Shown here piece by piece: positions 15,459-24,603 of a stretch of 40,117 bases of DNA. Both the position numbers and the translations under genes were made by a program. The DNA comes from Flavobacterium sp. (GTDB lineage: Bacteria > Bacteroidota > Bacteroidia > Flavobacteriales > Flavobacteriaceae), in the NCBI GenBank assembly GCA_014378065.1, contig JACMOK010000166.1, forward strand, positions 1-40,117. Direction: 5' to 3'. Numbering within the stretch: position 1 is the first letter of the stretch; every line of letters begins with the position of its first letter. The notes below the pieces were generated by a model. The model was not told the origin of the DNA. It ran no database searches and worked only from the letters and a program-made list of their open reading frames with translations.

Positions 15459-16136
15459 ATGCTGTCAAAAGGGTCACTTCAATTTCTTGAAGACTTGAAG
15501 TCTAACAACAACAGAGACTGGTTTTTAGCTCAAAAAAAGCGGTATGAAGCGTATAAAAAAAATTACCATGAACTGATTGGTAACTTTCTTGACCAGATCA
15601 AACCACAGGATTCCTCGCTGGAAATGCTTCAGGTCAAAAACTGTACTTTCCGGATCAACCGCGACATCCGTTTTTCAAAAGACAAATCACCTTACAAGAC
15701 CCACATGGGCATTTGGATGAATTCCAATTCAAATAACGCAAATGCGCCGGGATATTATATTCATATTGAAAAAGGAGCCAGTTTTATTGCGGGCGGGTTA
15801 TATTCGCCCGAGCCCAACGATTTAAAAAAAATTCGTAAGGAAATTGCTTTTTTTCATGAAGATTTACAAGAAATATTGAATCAGTCAGACTTTAAAAAAT
15901 ATTTTGGCAGCTTTAACCGAACCGAAACCAACCAGCTTAAAAATGCACCTAAAGATTTTGATAAAGCGCATCCGGCGATTGAATTTCTGAAACTTAAAAG
16001 TTTTACCGTATCGCAAAAAATACAAGACCAAGACTTATTTTCTCCCAATTTCGTACCTGATACCGTCAAAAAATTAATGGCCGTGAAACCTTTAATTGCT
16101 TTTTTGAATCGCGGGCTGCATTCCGAAGAATCCTAA
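15459..16136 (+). CDS. DUF2461 domain protein
   Basis: This 225-residue soluble protein has the DUF2461 landmarks: FLEDLKSNNNRDWFLAQKKR near the N-terminus, FRINRDIRFSKDKSPYKTHM at about 65-84 and GGLYSPEPNDLKKIR near 113-127. No reaction is established for the family, which is widespread in bacteria and some fungi. There is no signal peptide, so it is probably cytosolic. ATG 15459 is preferred to the in-frame TTG 15453. It is sandwiched closely between the rhodanese-thioredoxin gene and the glycosyltransferase gene (7 nt), so all may be one transcript. Confidence 0.88.
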   Translation: MLSKGSLQFLEDLKSNNNRDWFLAQKKRYEAYKKNYHELIGNFLDQIKPQDSSLEMLQVKNCTFRINRDIRFSKDKSPYKTHMGIWMNSNSNNANAPGYYIHIEKGASFIAGGLYSPEPNDLKKIRKEIAFFHEDLQEILNQSDFKKYFGSFNRTETNQLKNAPKDFDKAHPAIEFLKLKSFTVSQKIQDQDLFSPNFVPDTVKKLMAVKPLIAFLNRGLHSEES

Positions 16137-16143
16137 TGTTGTG

Positions 16144-17211
16144 ATGGAAAAAAGGAAAATACTTTTTTTGGGTGAAACCTACAGAGCAGATGCCATTACG
16201 TGGATGAATGGATTACAGCAGTTCGGTAATTTTGAAATTATTACATGGGAATTGAAAACCCTGGGTCATGGAGGGTTTAACAGAATGGCCAGATTATCCG
16301 AATATTGCCTTGCTGTCTTTCGGATCAAAAAAATTATAAAATTGACCAATCCTGATATGGTAATCGCAGAACGAACTACAAGCTACGGTTTTTTGGCCGC
16401 TTTGTCTGGCGTAAAACCGGTCGCGATAGCCCAACAAGGCATCACCGATTTGTGGCCTGAAACTTCATGGCTGTACCCAATTAAAAGGATCATTCAGCAT
16501 TATGCTTTTAAGAAGGCCAATCTGATTCACGCTTGGGGAAAAGTCATGACACATTCTATGGAGAAAGCCCACGTTGATATGCAAAAGGTTTTGGTGTTGC
16601 CCAAAGGAATTGATTTGAGTATTTTTGTAAATAAAAATACAGCGAATGAAAGTCAACTTAATGCCATTGTGACCCGTTCATTGTTGCCTGAATACCGGCA
16701 TGACGTCATTTTAAAATCATTTGCAATGCTAAATGAACAAGGGTTTGATTTTAGTTTGACAATCGTTGGTGATGGCATTCAATTGGCCGCATTGAAAGAA
16801 TTGACAAAGAAGTTAAAGCTTACAAAAAAAGTATTTTTTACAGGAAAGATTCCCAACCATAAGTTGCCCGAATTATTATTGAAGTCGAATTATTACATCA
16901 GCATGCCAACAACCGAAGGCGTTTCTGCCTCATTATTCGAAGCCATGGCGACGCAATGCTATCCAATCGTCACTGATATTCCAGGAAACCGAAGTTGGGT
17001 GAAACATCGTATTAATGGTCAGTTGATTCTGGTGGATGATTCCGATATGCTCGCTGCCGAATTGATTTGGGCCATTCAAAACCCGAAATACCGAAACCAA
17101 GTTATAGAAAACAATCGAATATTCGTTGAACAAAATGCCGATTACAGTGTCAATATGAAAATCATATCCGAGCGATACCATGCCTTAATCAACACTACTA
17201 AAAAAAATTAG
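16144..17211 (+). CDS. Glycosyltransferase family 4-like protein
   Basis: This 355-residue GT-B fold glycosyltransferase has an N-terminal acceptor half starting KRKILFLGETYRADAITW and a C-terminal nucleotide-sugar half. The latter contains LTIVGDGIQLAALKEL, FFTGKIPNHKLPELLLKS and the EX7E-like TEGVSASLFEAMA. It probably transfers a sugar from a nucleotide donor to a cell-surface glycan or lipid. The specific sugar and acceptor are unknown. It ends 2 nt before asnB, and the pair suggests a small envelope-glycan module. No transmembrane helix is visible. ATG 16144 is preferred to the overlapping GTG 16141. Confidence 0.85.
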   Translation: MEKRKILFLGETYRADAITWMNGLQQFGNFEIITWELKTLGHGGFNRMARLSEYCLAVFRIKKIIKLTNPDMVIAERTTSYGFLAALSGVKPVAIAQQGITDLWPETSWLYPIKRIIQHYAFKKANLIHAWGKVMTHSMEKAHVDMQKVLVLPKGIDLSIFVNKNTANESQLNAIVTRSLLPEYRHDVILKSFAMLNEQGFDFSLTIVGDGIQLAALKELTKKLKLTKKVFFTGKIPNHKLPELLLKSNYYISMPTTEGVSASLFEAMATQCYPIVTDIPGNRSWVKHRINGQLILVDDSDMLAAELIWAIQNPKYRNQVIENNRIFVEQNADYSVNMKIISERYHALINTTKKN

Positions 17212-17213
17212 CT

Positions 17214-19082
17214 ATGTGTGGAATTAATGGAATCTTACATTTACAGTCACAAAAAAAAGTAGACGAGCGCTTATTGGCGCGAATGCGCGATGCGTTAGAA
17301 CATCGAGGTCCTGATGACAAAGGCCTGTTTGTGGAAAATAATATTGGTTTCGGACACCGTCGCCTTTCCATACTCGATGTCTCAGCAGCGGGCCACCAGC
17401 CCTTTCTTTCCGATGACGGCAGATATGTAATGGTTTTTAACGGCGAAATCTACAACTTCAAAGATTTCTACGCTGAACTAAAAAGCAAAGGTTTCGACAT
17501 AAAGACAAATTCGGATACCGAAGTATTGTTAAAATTGTTCCAACTCCACGGACTCAAAATGCTACACCGACTCAATGGCATGTTTGCTTTCGCCATTTGG
17601 GACAAGTCTGAGAAAAAGCTCCTATTGGTGCGGGATCGAATGGGGGTCAAACCTTTGTACTATAGTTTTTATAATGAAACTTTATATTTCGGTTCAGAAC
17701 AGAAAGCACTTTTTACAGCAGGCGTTCCGCTGAAAATAGCACAAGACGGCTTGGAAGAATACATTTTTAATCGCTTCGTCGCCGGTGAAAACACTTTATA
17801 TGAAAATGTAAAAAAAGTATTGCCCGGACACACCATGATCATTGAAGAAAGCGGAAAGATAACAATTGAAAAATGGTGGGATTTAAAAAATGAGATTCAG
17901 CAGCATTCCAAAATCAGCAACCCCGTGGACTGGTTTCGGGACACTTTCGACGATTCATTGAAGCTTCGAATGGTGAGTGACGTTCCAGTTGGTGTTTTGC
18001 TGAGCGGCGGATTGGATTCGTCGTCAATTTTAGCTTCGCTGCACCATCATAAATACAAAGACATCCAAACATTCAATATCGGTTTTAAAGAGCAAGAACA
18101 CGACGAGTCTCATTTGGCAAAAATGCTTACCGAGAAATTGCACTATGGTTTTCACACCCTGCAACTCGAAAATCAAAAATTACACGATAATTTAATCGCT
18201 GCTACTTATTTTCAGGATGAGCCATTGATGCACCTCAGCGAACCACATCTTCTGGGGATATCACAGGTTGCCAAGCCTTCGGTTAAAGTATTGCTTTCGG
18301 GGGAAGGAGCTGACGAGTTGATGGGTGGTTATGTAAGATATAAGGCTTTACAATTTCCTACGTTGCTCCATTCCATCGCAACGCTTGGCAGCATCGATAT
18401 GTTTGCCAAAAAGCCACGATATGAAAAGTTATTGCGTTACGCACAGATTAAAAACAACCAAGATTTGATACTGTTTAATGGCTGCAACATGTATCCCGAT
18501 GATATTCTGCATACTTACGGAATAGGCAAAGCCCCAGACAATGACTATCGAAAACAAATTTATAAAGATGCCAAATCGCTGTATCCTGACAATTTGCGAC
18601 GACAAGCACTCTATTTTGACCAACATACCTACCTTTGTTCCTTACTTGATCGAAACGACCGCTGCACAATGGGGGCATCAATAGAATGTCGAGAACCTTT
18701 TTTAGACCAACGTTTGATTGCGGGGTTGGGATCATTAGAAGACAAATGGCTTTTTAAAGGAAAGAAAGGCAAATTTATTCTTAAGTCTGCTATGGAGCAA
18801 AGGCTTCCCGATGAAATTTTAAAATTCAGAAAAGTCGGACTCAGCACTCCATGGGGAGATTACATTACCAAAAGTCCCGCGTTTAAAGATGAACTTGAAT
18901 CCTTTTCAAACAGTGAAATCTTTCGCATGCCCTTTTTTGAAAACATCAACTCTAAAAAACTTATCCATAGTTTGGAGCGAGGCGATGCCAATGCTATTTC
19001 TTATATCATGCCATTATTTATGATGCACATTTGGATGAAAAATTATGTTTCTCAATTTTCTTCTGTTTTAGATTTGATGTAA
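17214..19082 (+). CDS. asnB: Asparagine synthetase, glutamine-hydrolysing
   Basis: The 622-residue AsnB-type enzyme transfers ammonia from glutamine to an aspartyl-AMP intermediate. The N-terminal class II glutaminase domain starts MCGINGI, with Cys2 as nucleophile. RGPDDKG (31-37) and NGEIYNF (76-82) complete that site. The synthetase domain has the PP-loop SGGLDSS (264-270) and LLSGEGADELMGGY near 362-375. In glycan clusters, AsnB relatives also amidate sugar carboxylates. The tight link to the glycosyltransferase (2 nt) makes that alternative worth keeping, though general asparagine synthesis is the default. Confidence 0.92.
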   Translation: MCGINGILHLQSQKKVDERLLARMRDALEHRGPDDKGLFVENNIGFGHRRLSILDVSAAGHQPFLSDDGRYVMVFNGEIYNFKDFYAELKSKGFDIKTNSDTEVLLKLFQLHGLKMLHRLNGMFAFAIWDKSEKKLLLVRDRMGVKPLYYSFYNETLYFGSEQKALFTAGVPLKIAQDGLEEYIFNRFVAGENTLYENVKKVLPGHTMIIEESGKITIEKWWDLKNEIQQHSKISNPVDWFRDTFDDSLKLRMVSDVPVGVLLSGGLDSSSILASLHHHKYKDIQTFNIGFKEQEHDESHLAKMLTEKLHYGFHTLQLENQKLHDNLIAATYFQDEPLMHLSEPHLLGISQVAKPSVKVLLSGEGADELMGGYVRYKALQFPTLLHSIATLGSIDMFAKKPRYEKLLRYAQIKNNQDLILFNGCNMYPDDILHTYGIGKAPDNDYRKQIYKDAKSLYPDNLRRQALYFDQHTYLCSLLDRNDRCTMGASIECREPFLDQRLIAGLGSLEDKWLFKGKKGKFILKSAMEQRLPDEILKFRKVGLSTPWGDYITKSPAFKDELESFSNSEIFRMPFFENINSKKLIHSLERGDANAISYIMPLFMMHIWMKNYVSQFSSVLDLM

Positions 19083-19090
19083 CACGTTGG

Positions 19091-19120
19091 TTTCGGGGTC
19101 AAATTATTATTGTAAATTTG
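19091..19120 (+). promoter_or_regulatory. Promoter of murB
   Basis: TTTC (19091-19094), 18 nt and a perfect TAAATTTG (19113-19120) fit the Bacteroidetes pattern. The leader to ATG 19158 is about 33 nt, and no GC-rich extension follows. Confidence 0.65.
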
Positions 19121-19157
19121 AATCGAAATAAAATTATAGCCCACTGATCGCTGTTTT

Positions 19158-20171
19158 ATGGAAATTCTGAATCACTTTTCTTTAAAAAAATACAATACAT
19201 TTGGCATCAACGCTTTCGCCAAAAGATATGTAGCCATTCATACTGTTGACGAATTAAAAGCAATTTTGAGGCAAAACAAGACCGAGCCCAAATTTATTTT
19301 AGGTGGCGGAAGTAATATGCTGATTACCAAAGACATCGAAGCGCTGGTTGTTCATATTGAACTCAAAGGAAAAAAAATTGATCGCCAAGACGCTAATCAC
19401 GTTTGGATAGAATGTCAAGCAGGAGAAAATTGGCATGAGTTGGTAATCTGGACGATCGATCAGGATTTTGGAGGTTTCGAAAATATGTCCTTAATTCCGG
19501 GAAATGTGGGTACGACACCCATTCAGAATATTGGAGCCTACGGAACGGAAATCAAAGATACTTTTGTTTCCTGCGAAGCTTTGAATATCGATACTCAAGA
19601 AATAAGAACTTTTACCAAAGACGACTGTCATTTCGGTTACCGCGATAGCATTTTTAAAAATGAAGTTAAAGACCAATTTGTCATCACTTCTGTTGTATTT
19701 AAACTGACCAGACACAACCACGCCATCAACACCTCTTATGGCGATATTACCGCCGAACTGGCTAAAAAAAACATCACCAATCCTAATTTAAAACAGGTAA
19801 GCAACGCTGTCATCGCCATAAGACAAAGTAAATTACCCGATCCTAAGATTTTAGGAAATAGCGGGAGCTTTTTTAAAAATCCTATTTTGGAGAAAGCCGA
19901 CTTTGAAAAAATACACCTGCAATTTCCAGAAATGAAATATTATGACGTTTCAGAATCTCAAGTTAAAATACCTGCAGGGTGGCTTATCGAACAGGCTGGA
20001 TTTAAAGGCAAACGTTTCGGCGATGCGGGAATTCATGAAAACCAAGCTCTTGTTCTGGTGAATTATGGTGCGGCCACCGGAAACGAAATTCTTGCGGTTT
20101 CTAAAAACATTCAGGAAACGATTTTCAAAATTTTCGGAATTCAAATTGAAGCCGAGGTTAATATTGTTTGA
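19158..20171 (+). CDS. murB: UDP-N-acetylenolpyruvoylglucosamine reductase MurB
   Basis: MurB is the FAD-dependent reductase that makes UDP-N-acetylmuramate in peptidoglycan synthesis. The 337-residue product shows YNTFGI (12-17), the FAD-binding GGGSNMLI (49-56), PGNVGTTPIQNIGAYG (114-129), the proton donor Ser237 in NSGSFFKNP, and the late glutamate near 331 in EAEVNIV. These features and the length match type I MurB (E. coli-like). It has its own promoter and is followed after 34 nt by the PaiB-type gene. Confidence 0.95.
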   Translation: MEILNHFSLKKYNTFGINAFAKRYVAIHTVDELKAILRQNKTEPKFILGGGSNMLITKDIEALVVHIELKGKKIDRQDANHVWIECQAGENWHELVIWTIDQDFGGFENMSLIPGNVGTTPIQNIGAYGTEIKDTFVSCEALNIDTQEIRTFTKDDCHFGYRDSIFKNEVKDQFVITSVVFKLTRHNHAINTSYGDITAELAKKNITNPNLKQVSNAVIAIRQSKLPDPKILGNSGSFFKNPILEKADFEKIHLQFPEMKYYDVSESQVKIPAGWLIEQAGFKGKRFGDAGIHENQALVLVNYGAATGNEILAVSKNIQETIFKIFGIQIEAEVNIV

Positions 20172-20193
20172 TAAACGAAATCGCTAACCGTAT

Positions 20194-20201
20194 TAAATTT
20201 G
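20194..20201 (+). promoter_or_regulatory. Possible -7 box close to the PaiB-type start codon
   Basis: TAAATTTG matches consensus, and TTTG (20167-20170) lies 23 nt upstream, at the end of murB. The ATG is only 4 nt after the box, so a transcript from here would be leaderless or nearly so. Confidence 0.4.
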
Positions 20202-20205
20202 ACCG

Positions 20206-20820
20206 ATGTACATTCCAGAGCAATACAAAAACAACGACAAGGACGAAATCAGTGCCTTTCTTCAAAAAAACAGTTTCGGAATTTTGATCAACCAAACCAA
20301 TGGCCTTCTGTGGGCCACGCACATTACATTAGAACTGGATAACAATGAGGCAGGGAAACCGGTGCTTTACGGCCATATTTCCAAAGAAAATCCGCAATCC
20401 GAAAGTTTTGCTTCAAATGCTAAAATACTGGCCATTTTTTCAGGACCGCACAGCTACATTTCACCGTCTTGGTATGACCATGAAAACGTACCAACATGGA
20501 ATTACGTTGCAGTTCACATTTACGGAACGCTAAAAATTATCGAAGGTGAGGCTCTTTTGCTTTCACTTAAGAAATTAGTTGATAAACACGAAGCGCTTTC
20601 TGAAAATCCGGTTCGCTTGGAAGACCTTTCTAAAAAAACCATGAGGCAAATCCGCGGCATAGTTGGTTTTGAAATTGAAATTGAAGACATCCAAGGCGTA
20701 AAAAAAATGTCGCAGACCCGAGATGATCAAAACTACCAAAACATTATCACCGAACTGCGAAACACCAAACATCCCAATGCAATTGCCGTGGCCGAGACGA
20801 TGTTGAAATGCACCAGATAA
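20206..20820 (+). CDS. PaiB-type FMN-binding protein (putative negative regulator)
   Basis: This 204-residue protein has the PaiB/FMN-binding split-barrel signature. It starts MYIPEQYKNNDKDEISAFL, followed by GILINQTNGLLWATHITLEL, AIFSGPHSYISPSWY and VPTWNYVAVHIYG. Bacillus PaiB was described as a repressor of sporulation and degradative-enzyme genes, but the fold is that of flavin reductases and no DNA-binding domain is visible. A flavin or haem-linked role is equally possible. The stop codon is 1 nt from that of the convergent csaA. Confidence 0.87.
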   Translation: MYIPEQYKNNDKDEISAFLQKNSFGILINQTNGLLWATHITLELDNNEAGKPVLYGHISKENPQSESFASNAKILAIFSGPHSYISPSWYDHENVPTWNYVAVHIYGTLKIIEGEALLLSLKKLVDKHEALSENPVRLEDLSKKTMRQIRGIVGFEIEIEDIQGVKKMSQTRDDQNYQNIITELRNTKHPNAIAVAETMLKCTR

Positions 20821-20821
20821 T

Positions 20822-21166
20822 TTAGCCCACCTGCAATCCATTTGCCACTTTAAAATCGGAAGTCAGAAGCACGATATCATTGTCCAATCCAACAGCTCCC
20901 AGCACCAAGCAGTCGCTAATCCATTTCCCAATTTGTTTTTTCGGAAAATTGACTACGGCCACAATTTGTTTTCCAATCAAATCTGCTTTGTCGTAACGTT
21001 CTGTAATTTGTGCTGAAGACTTTAAAATACCTATCGGTTTGCCGAAATCAATACGCAATTTATAAGCGGGTTTTCGAGCCTCGGGAAAATCATCGACTGC
21101 CAAAATAGTTCCGACACGCATTACTACTTTTTCAAATTCAGACCACGATAACTGAGGCGTTTCCAT
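20822..21166 (-). CDS. csaA: tRNA-binding domain protein CsaA
   Basis: This 114-residue protein is a single OB-fold tRNA-binding domain (EMAP II/MetRS C-terminal type). Characteristic segments are VMRVGTILAVDDFPEARKPA, YKLRIDFG, SSAQITERY and NFPKKQIG. CsaA homodimers bind tRNA and have been proposed as export-related chaperones. I set the start at METPQLSW (21166) because that gives the normal length of about 110 residues. An upstream in-frame ATG would add a basic, low-complexity leader. It is convergent with the PaiB-type gene. Confidence 0.92.
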   Translation of the reverse strand: METPQLSWSEFEKVVMRVGTILAVDDFPEARKPAYKLRIDFGKPIGILKSSAQITERYDKADLIGKQIVAVVNFPKKQIGKWISDCLVLGAVGLDNDIVLLTSDFKVANGLQVG

Positions 21167-21281
21167 TTTTTGCTTGTTTAATTTAATTTTACAATTTGTT
21201 ATTAGGCATCGCCTATTCAAAGTTCATTTATTTTCCCTAAATTTAGATTTTTATAACCAATTTTTACCAGCAAATTTTAAA

Positions 21282-21836
21282 ATGACAAAAACGGCTTCCG
21301 CTATGGTACCACTCGGTACTCGGGTTCCCAAGTTTAGATTAAAGGATACCAATTCGAGTTTCGAATATTCTTATGATGATTTGAAGGGATCCAAGGGCAC
21401 ATTGGTAGTTTTCATTTGCAATCATTGCCCCTTTGTATTACACCTGATGGAAGAATTGGTGCGAATTGCCAACGATTATCGCGTACAAGGCGTTGGCGTC
21501 ATTGCCATTTCGAGTAATGATGTTTCCCGTTATCCGGAGGATGGACCCGAAATGATGCGGGAATTTGCTTTTAAACAAAAAATTGATTTTCCTTATTTGT
21601 ATGACGAAAGCCAAGACGTAGCCAAAGCATTTGATGCCGCTTGTACACCCGATTTTTTCTTGTTTGACGGGCAGGATCAATTGTTTTATCATGGCCAGTT
21701 GGATGATTCCCGTCCTAACAATGGCATACCCCTGAGTGGAAATGATTTAAGAAGCGCTATTGACGCCATCATTTACAACAGAACTTTAGCTTCCCCACAA
21801 AAGCCAAGTATTGGGTGCAATATCAAATGGAAATAA
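21282..21836 (+). CDS. Thioredoxin-like (AhpC/TSA-type) protein
   Basis: This 184-residue protein has the thioredoxin fold with active site CNHCPFV in VVFICNHCPFVLHLMEELVR (about residues 43-62). A peroxiredoxin-like segment FAFKQKIDFPYLYDESQDVA follows, and the conserved tail SIGCNIKW carries a third cysteine. It matches the widely distributed 'thioredoxin family protein' of about 185 residues, whose substrate is not established. There is no signal peptide, so it is cytosolic. The start at 21282 excludes an unlikely upstream extension through AT-rich intergenic DNA. It is 20 nt before glgA, so it may share its transcript. Confidence 0.87.
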   Translation: MTKTASAMVPLGTRVPKFRLKDTNSSFEYSYDDLKGSKGTLVVFICNHCPFVLHLMEELVRIANDYRVQGVGVIAISSNDVSRYPEDGPEMMREFAFKQKIDFPYLYDESQDVAKAFDAACTPDFFLFDGQDQLFYHGQLDDSRPNNGIPLSGNDLRSAIDAIIYNRTLASPQKPSIGCNIKWK

Positions 21837-21856
21837 CTGTATTCAAATAAAAAAGT

Positions 21857-23272
21857 ATGGAAATTTTTCATCTCAGCGCTGAATGTTATCCTGTGGCCAA
21901 AGTAGGCGGCCTTGCCGATGTAGTGGGTGCGCTTCCCAAATACCAGAATAATTTAGGGCATTATGCCAAAGTAGTCGTTCCGGCTTATGACAATAAATTC
22001 AGTCGCGAAAACGAATTTGAAGTTGTCCATCGAGGGCAACTGAAATTGGGTTGGTTTTATTTTTCGTATGCGATTTTAAAAGAAAAAACCAATTATCTGG
22101 GATTTGAATTGTACCAAATTGCGATTCCCGAATTGTTTGACCGCCCCAACGTCTATTCCTATGAAGACGATACCGAACGCTTTCTGGCCTTTCAAATTGC
22201 TTTTCTAAACTGGCTCATTGAAACCAACCAACGCCCAGATTTGTTGCACTGCCACGACCACCACACCGGCTTAATTCCGTTTATGGTGCAGCATGCTTTT
22301 AATTACCGCCATCTTAACCAAATTCCAACGGTTTTAACCATACACAATGCGCAGTACCAAGGTTGGTTTGGATACGACAAACTTTATTACCTGCCGTCAT
22401 TTGATTTGTCAAAATTGGGTTATTTGGAATGGAACGGCACGATTAATCCACTGGCTTCTGCCATCAAGTGCGCATGGAAATTAACGACCGTTTCGCCAAG
22501 CTATCTCGATGAAATCAGCAACCATGCCAATGGTTTGGAAAATTTATTGCGCTGGGAAAGACCAAAATCAATCGGCATTTTAAACGGAATTGATACTGAA
22601 GTTTGGAACACCATAACCGACCCGATGCTCGAGGTCAATTACGCACTTAACGATTTTGAAAAAGGCAAACAAAAAAACAAAGAATTCTTGTGCAGAGAAT
22701 TTAATTTGGATGCTGACAAACCACTTTTTACATTTATCGGAAGATTAGTAGGAGAAAAAGGTGCCGACTTACTGCCTCAAATCTGCAGCATGGCGCTGCG
22801 TCAAAATCCAGGCGAAATAAATATTTTAATTTTAGGATCAGGAGATCCAATTGTTGAAAGCCAATTGCAAAGTTTACTTCATTTTTATACCGGAAATTAC
22901 AATGCTTACATCGGCTACAGTGAAAAATTAGCGCACCTAATTTATGCTGGTGCTGATTTTCTGCTGATGCCGTCCCGAGTTGAACCTTGTGGATTGAACC
23001 AACTCTATGCCCTTCGCTATGGCACCGTACCCATCGTACGCAGAACTGGCGGATTGCGCGATACCGTTCTGGATATCGGCGATGGTGGGTTTGGAATCTG
23101 TCACGATCAAACCACTGTTTCGGATGTGCATCAGGCTATCGCTCGAGCAATCGAATTATTTCACGACGCAAAAAAAATGGAATCGGTCCGGAAAACCATC
23201 ATGCAAATTGACCATTCCTGGGACAAAGTTGCCCAGACGTATCTTACCGTTTATCAATCACTAATAACATAA
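21857..23272 (+). CDS. glgA: Glycogen synthase GlgA
   Basis: This GT5 starch/glycogen synthase transfers glucose from ADP-glucose to alpha-1,4-glucan ends. The 471-residue product has the ADP-glucose-binding loop KVGGLAD (15-21), DLLHCHDHHTGLIPF near 130-144, FIGRLVGEKGADLLPQI near 295-311 and MPSRVEPCGLNQLYALRYG, with the conserved catalytic-region Glu376. RRTGGLRDTV follows. It ends 3 nt before glgC, which makes its donor substrate. No branching enzyme gene is in the window. Confidence 0.96.
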   Translation: MEIFHLSAECYPVAKVGGLADVVGALPKYQNNLGHYAKVVVPAYDNKFSRENEFEVVHRGQLKLGWFYFSYAILKEKTNYLGFELYQIAIPELFDRPNVYSYEDDTERFLAFQIAFLNWLIETNQRPDLLHCHDHHTGLIPFMVQHAFNYRHLNQIPTVLTIHNAQYQGWFGYDKLYYLPSFDLSKLGYLEWNGTINPLASAIKCAWKLTTVSPSYLDEISNHANGLENLLRWERPKSIGILNGIDTEVWNTITDPMLEVNYALNDFEKGKQKNKEFLCREFNLDADKPLFTFIGRLVGEKGADLLPQICSMALRQNPGEINILILGSGDPIVESQLQSLLHFYTGNYNAYIGYSEKLAHLIYAGADFLLMPSRVEPCGLNQLYALRYGTVPIVRRTGGLRDTVLDIGDGGFGICHDQTTVSDVHQAIARAIELFHDAKKMESVRKTIMQIDHSWDKVAQTYLTVYQSLIT

Positions 23273-23275
23273 GCA

Positions 23276-24547
23276 ATGAACAATCATATTTTAGCCATCA
23301 TTTTGGGTGGCGGACAAGGTTCTAGATTAGCGCCATTAACGGAGAGTAGATCTAAACCCGCAGTGCCAATTGCCGGGAAATACAGACTGGTGGATATTCC
23401 GATATCCAATTGTATCAATTCCGATATCAAAAGGATGTTTGTACTGACCCAATTCAATTCGGCTTCACTGAACCAACACATTAAAAACACCTATCATTTC
23501 AGCCATTTTAGTACCGCGTTTGTCGATATACTGGCGGCTGAACAAACCCCCGATAACCCCACTTGGTTTCAAGGAACCGCCGATGCAGTGCGCCAGTGCA
23601 TGCAACATTTTTTAAACCACGATTTTGAATATGCGCTTATTTTATCGGGCGACCAATTGTACCAAATGGACTTTAATGCGATGATAAAAGCACACGAAGC
23701 CAGTGGTGCATCGATTTCGATAGCGACATTGCCCGTAACTGCCAAAGAAGCACCTGAATTTGGTATCTTAAAAACCGATTCTGAGAATTTTATTACTTCG
23801 TTTATAGAAAAACCACATGCAGATCTACTGCCCCAATGGACATCGGAAGTGAGTGAGGAAATGAAAGCGGAGGGCAAAAATTATTTAGCCTCGATGGGAA
23901 TTTACATTTTCAATCGAGATCTGTTGGTCGAATTAATGTCGAATACTGAAACCAAAGATTTTGGAAAAGAAATCATTCCACAAGCGATTGGAAAACAAAA
24001 AATATTGAGTTACCAGTATGAAGGGTATTGGACCGATATTGGAAATATCGATTCTTTTTTTGAAGCCAATCTAGGGCTGACCGACGACATTCCGAAGTTC
24101 AATCTTTTTGACAATTCTAGTAAAATTTACACAAGAGCTCGGGTTTTGCCTCCTTCAAAAATCACCGGCGCAACAACCATCGACAAGTCGGTTATTGCCG
24201 AAGGCTCTATCATTAACGCCGCCTCGATTAATCATTGTGTTGTGGGCATCCGCAGTCGAATTGGAAAAGGCTCTGCAATTAGCAATTCGTACCTGATGGG
24301 AAATGATTTTTATCAGAATTTAGAAGAAATAAGTACGAATTTTTCCAACAACGTGATTAATATCGGAATTGGAGAACGCTGTTTTATCAACTATACAATT
24401 GTGGATAAAAATTGCCGAATCGGTAATGATGTTAAACTTAATGGCGGCGCCCATCTAGATGATATCAACACGCCCTTGTACACCGTGAAAGACGGAATTA
24501 TCGTCGTTAAAAAAGGAGCAGTTTTGCCTGATGGGTTTGAAGTATAA
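23276..24547 (+). CDS. glgC: Glucose-1-phosphate adenylyltransferase GlgC
   Basis: GlgC makes ADP-glucose from glucose-1-phosphate and ATP, the committed step of bacterial glycogen synthesis. The 423-residue product has the pyrophosphorylase loop GGGQGSRLAPLTESRSKPAV (residues 12-31), YRLVDIPISNCINS, the sugar-phosphate site region FIEKPHADL, YWTDIGNIDSFFEANL, and a C-terminal left-handed beta-helix of hexapeptide repeats (about 300-410). In characterised enzymes of this family the activity is set allosterically. The effector cannot be read from this sequence. It is coupled to glgA with a 3-nt gap. Confidence 0.96.
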   Translation: MNNHILAIILGGGQGSRLAPLTESRSKPAVPIAGKYRLVDIPISNCINSDIKRMFVLTQFNSASLNQHIKNTYHFSHFSTAFVDILAAEQTPDNPTWFQGTADAVRQCMQHFLNHDFEYALILSGDQLYQMDFNAMIKAHEASGASISIATLPVTAKEAPEFGILKTDSENFITSFIEKPHADLLPQWTSEVSEEMKAEGKNYLASMGIYIFNRDLLVELMSNTETKDFGKEIIPQAIGKQKILSYQYEGYWTDIGNIDSFFEANLGLTDDIPKFNLFDNSSKIYTRARVLPPSKITGATTIDKSVIAEGSIINAASINHCVVGIRSRIGKGSAISNSYLMGNDFYQNLEEISTNFSNNVINIGIGERCFINYTIVDKNCRIGNDVKLNGGAHLDDINTPLYTVKDGIIVVKKGAVLPDGFEV

Positions 24548-24603
24548 CCGATTTAGTTCAATTTAAAAAAAGCAAACTGATTTGATCCCGCATACTTTTT
24601 AAT

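Noticed and set aside
21203..21215. TAGGC-ATC-GCCTA inverted repeat between csaA and the thioredoxin-like gene
   Set aside because: Five-base arms are too short to claim an operator without conservation data.
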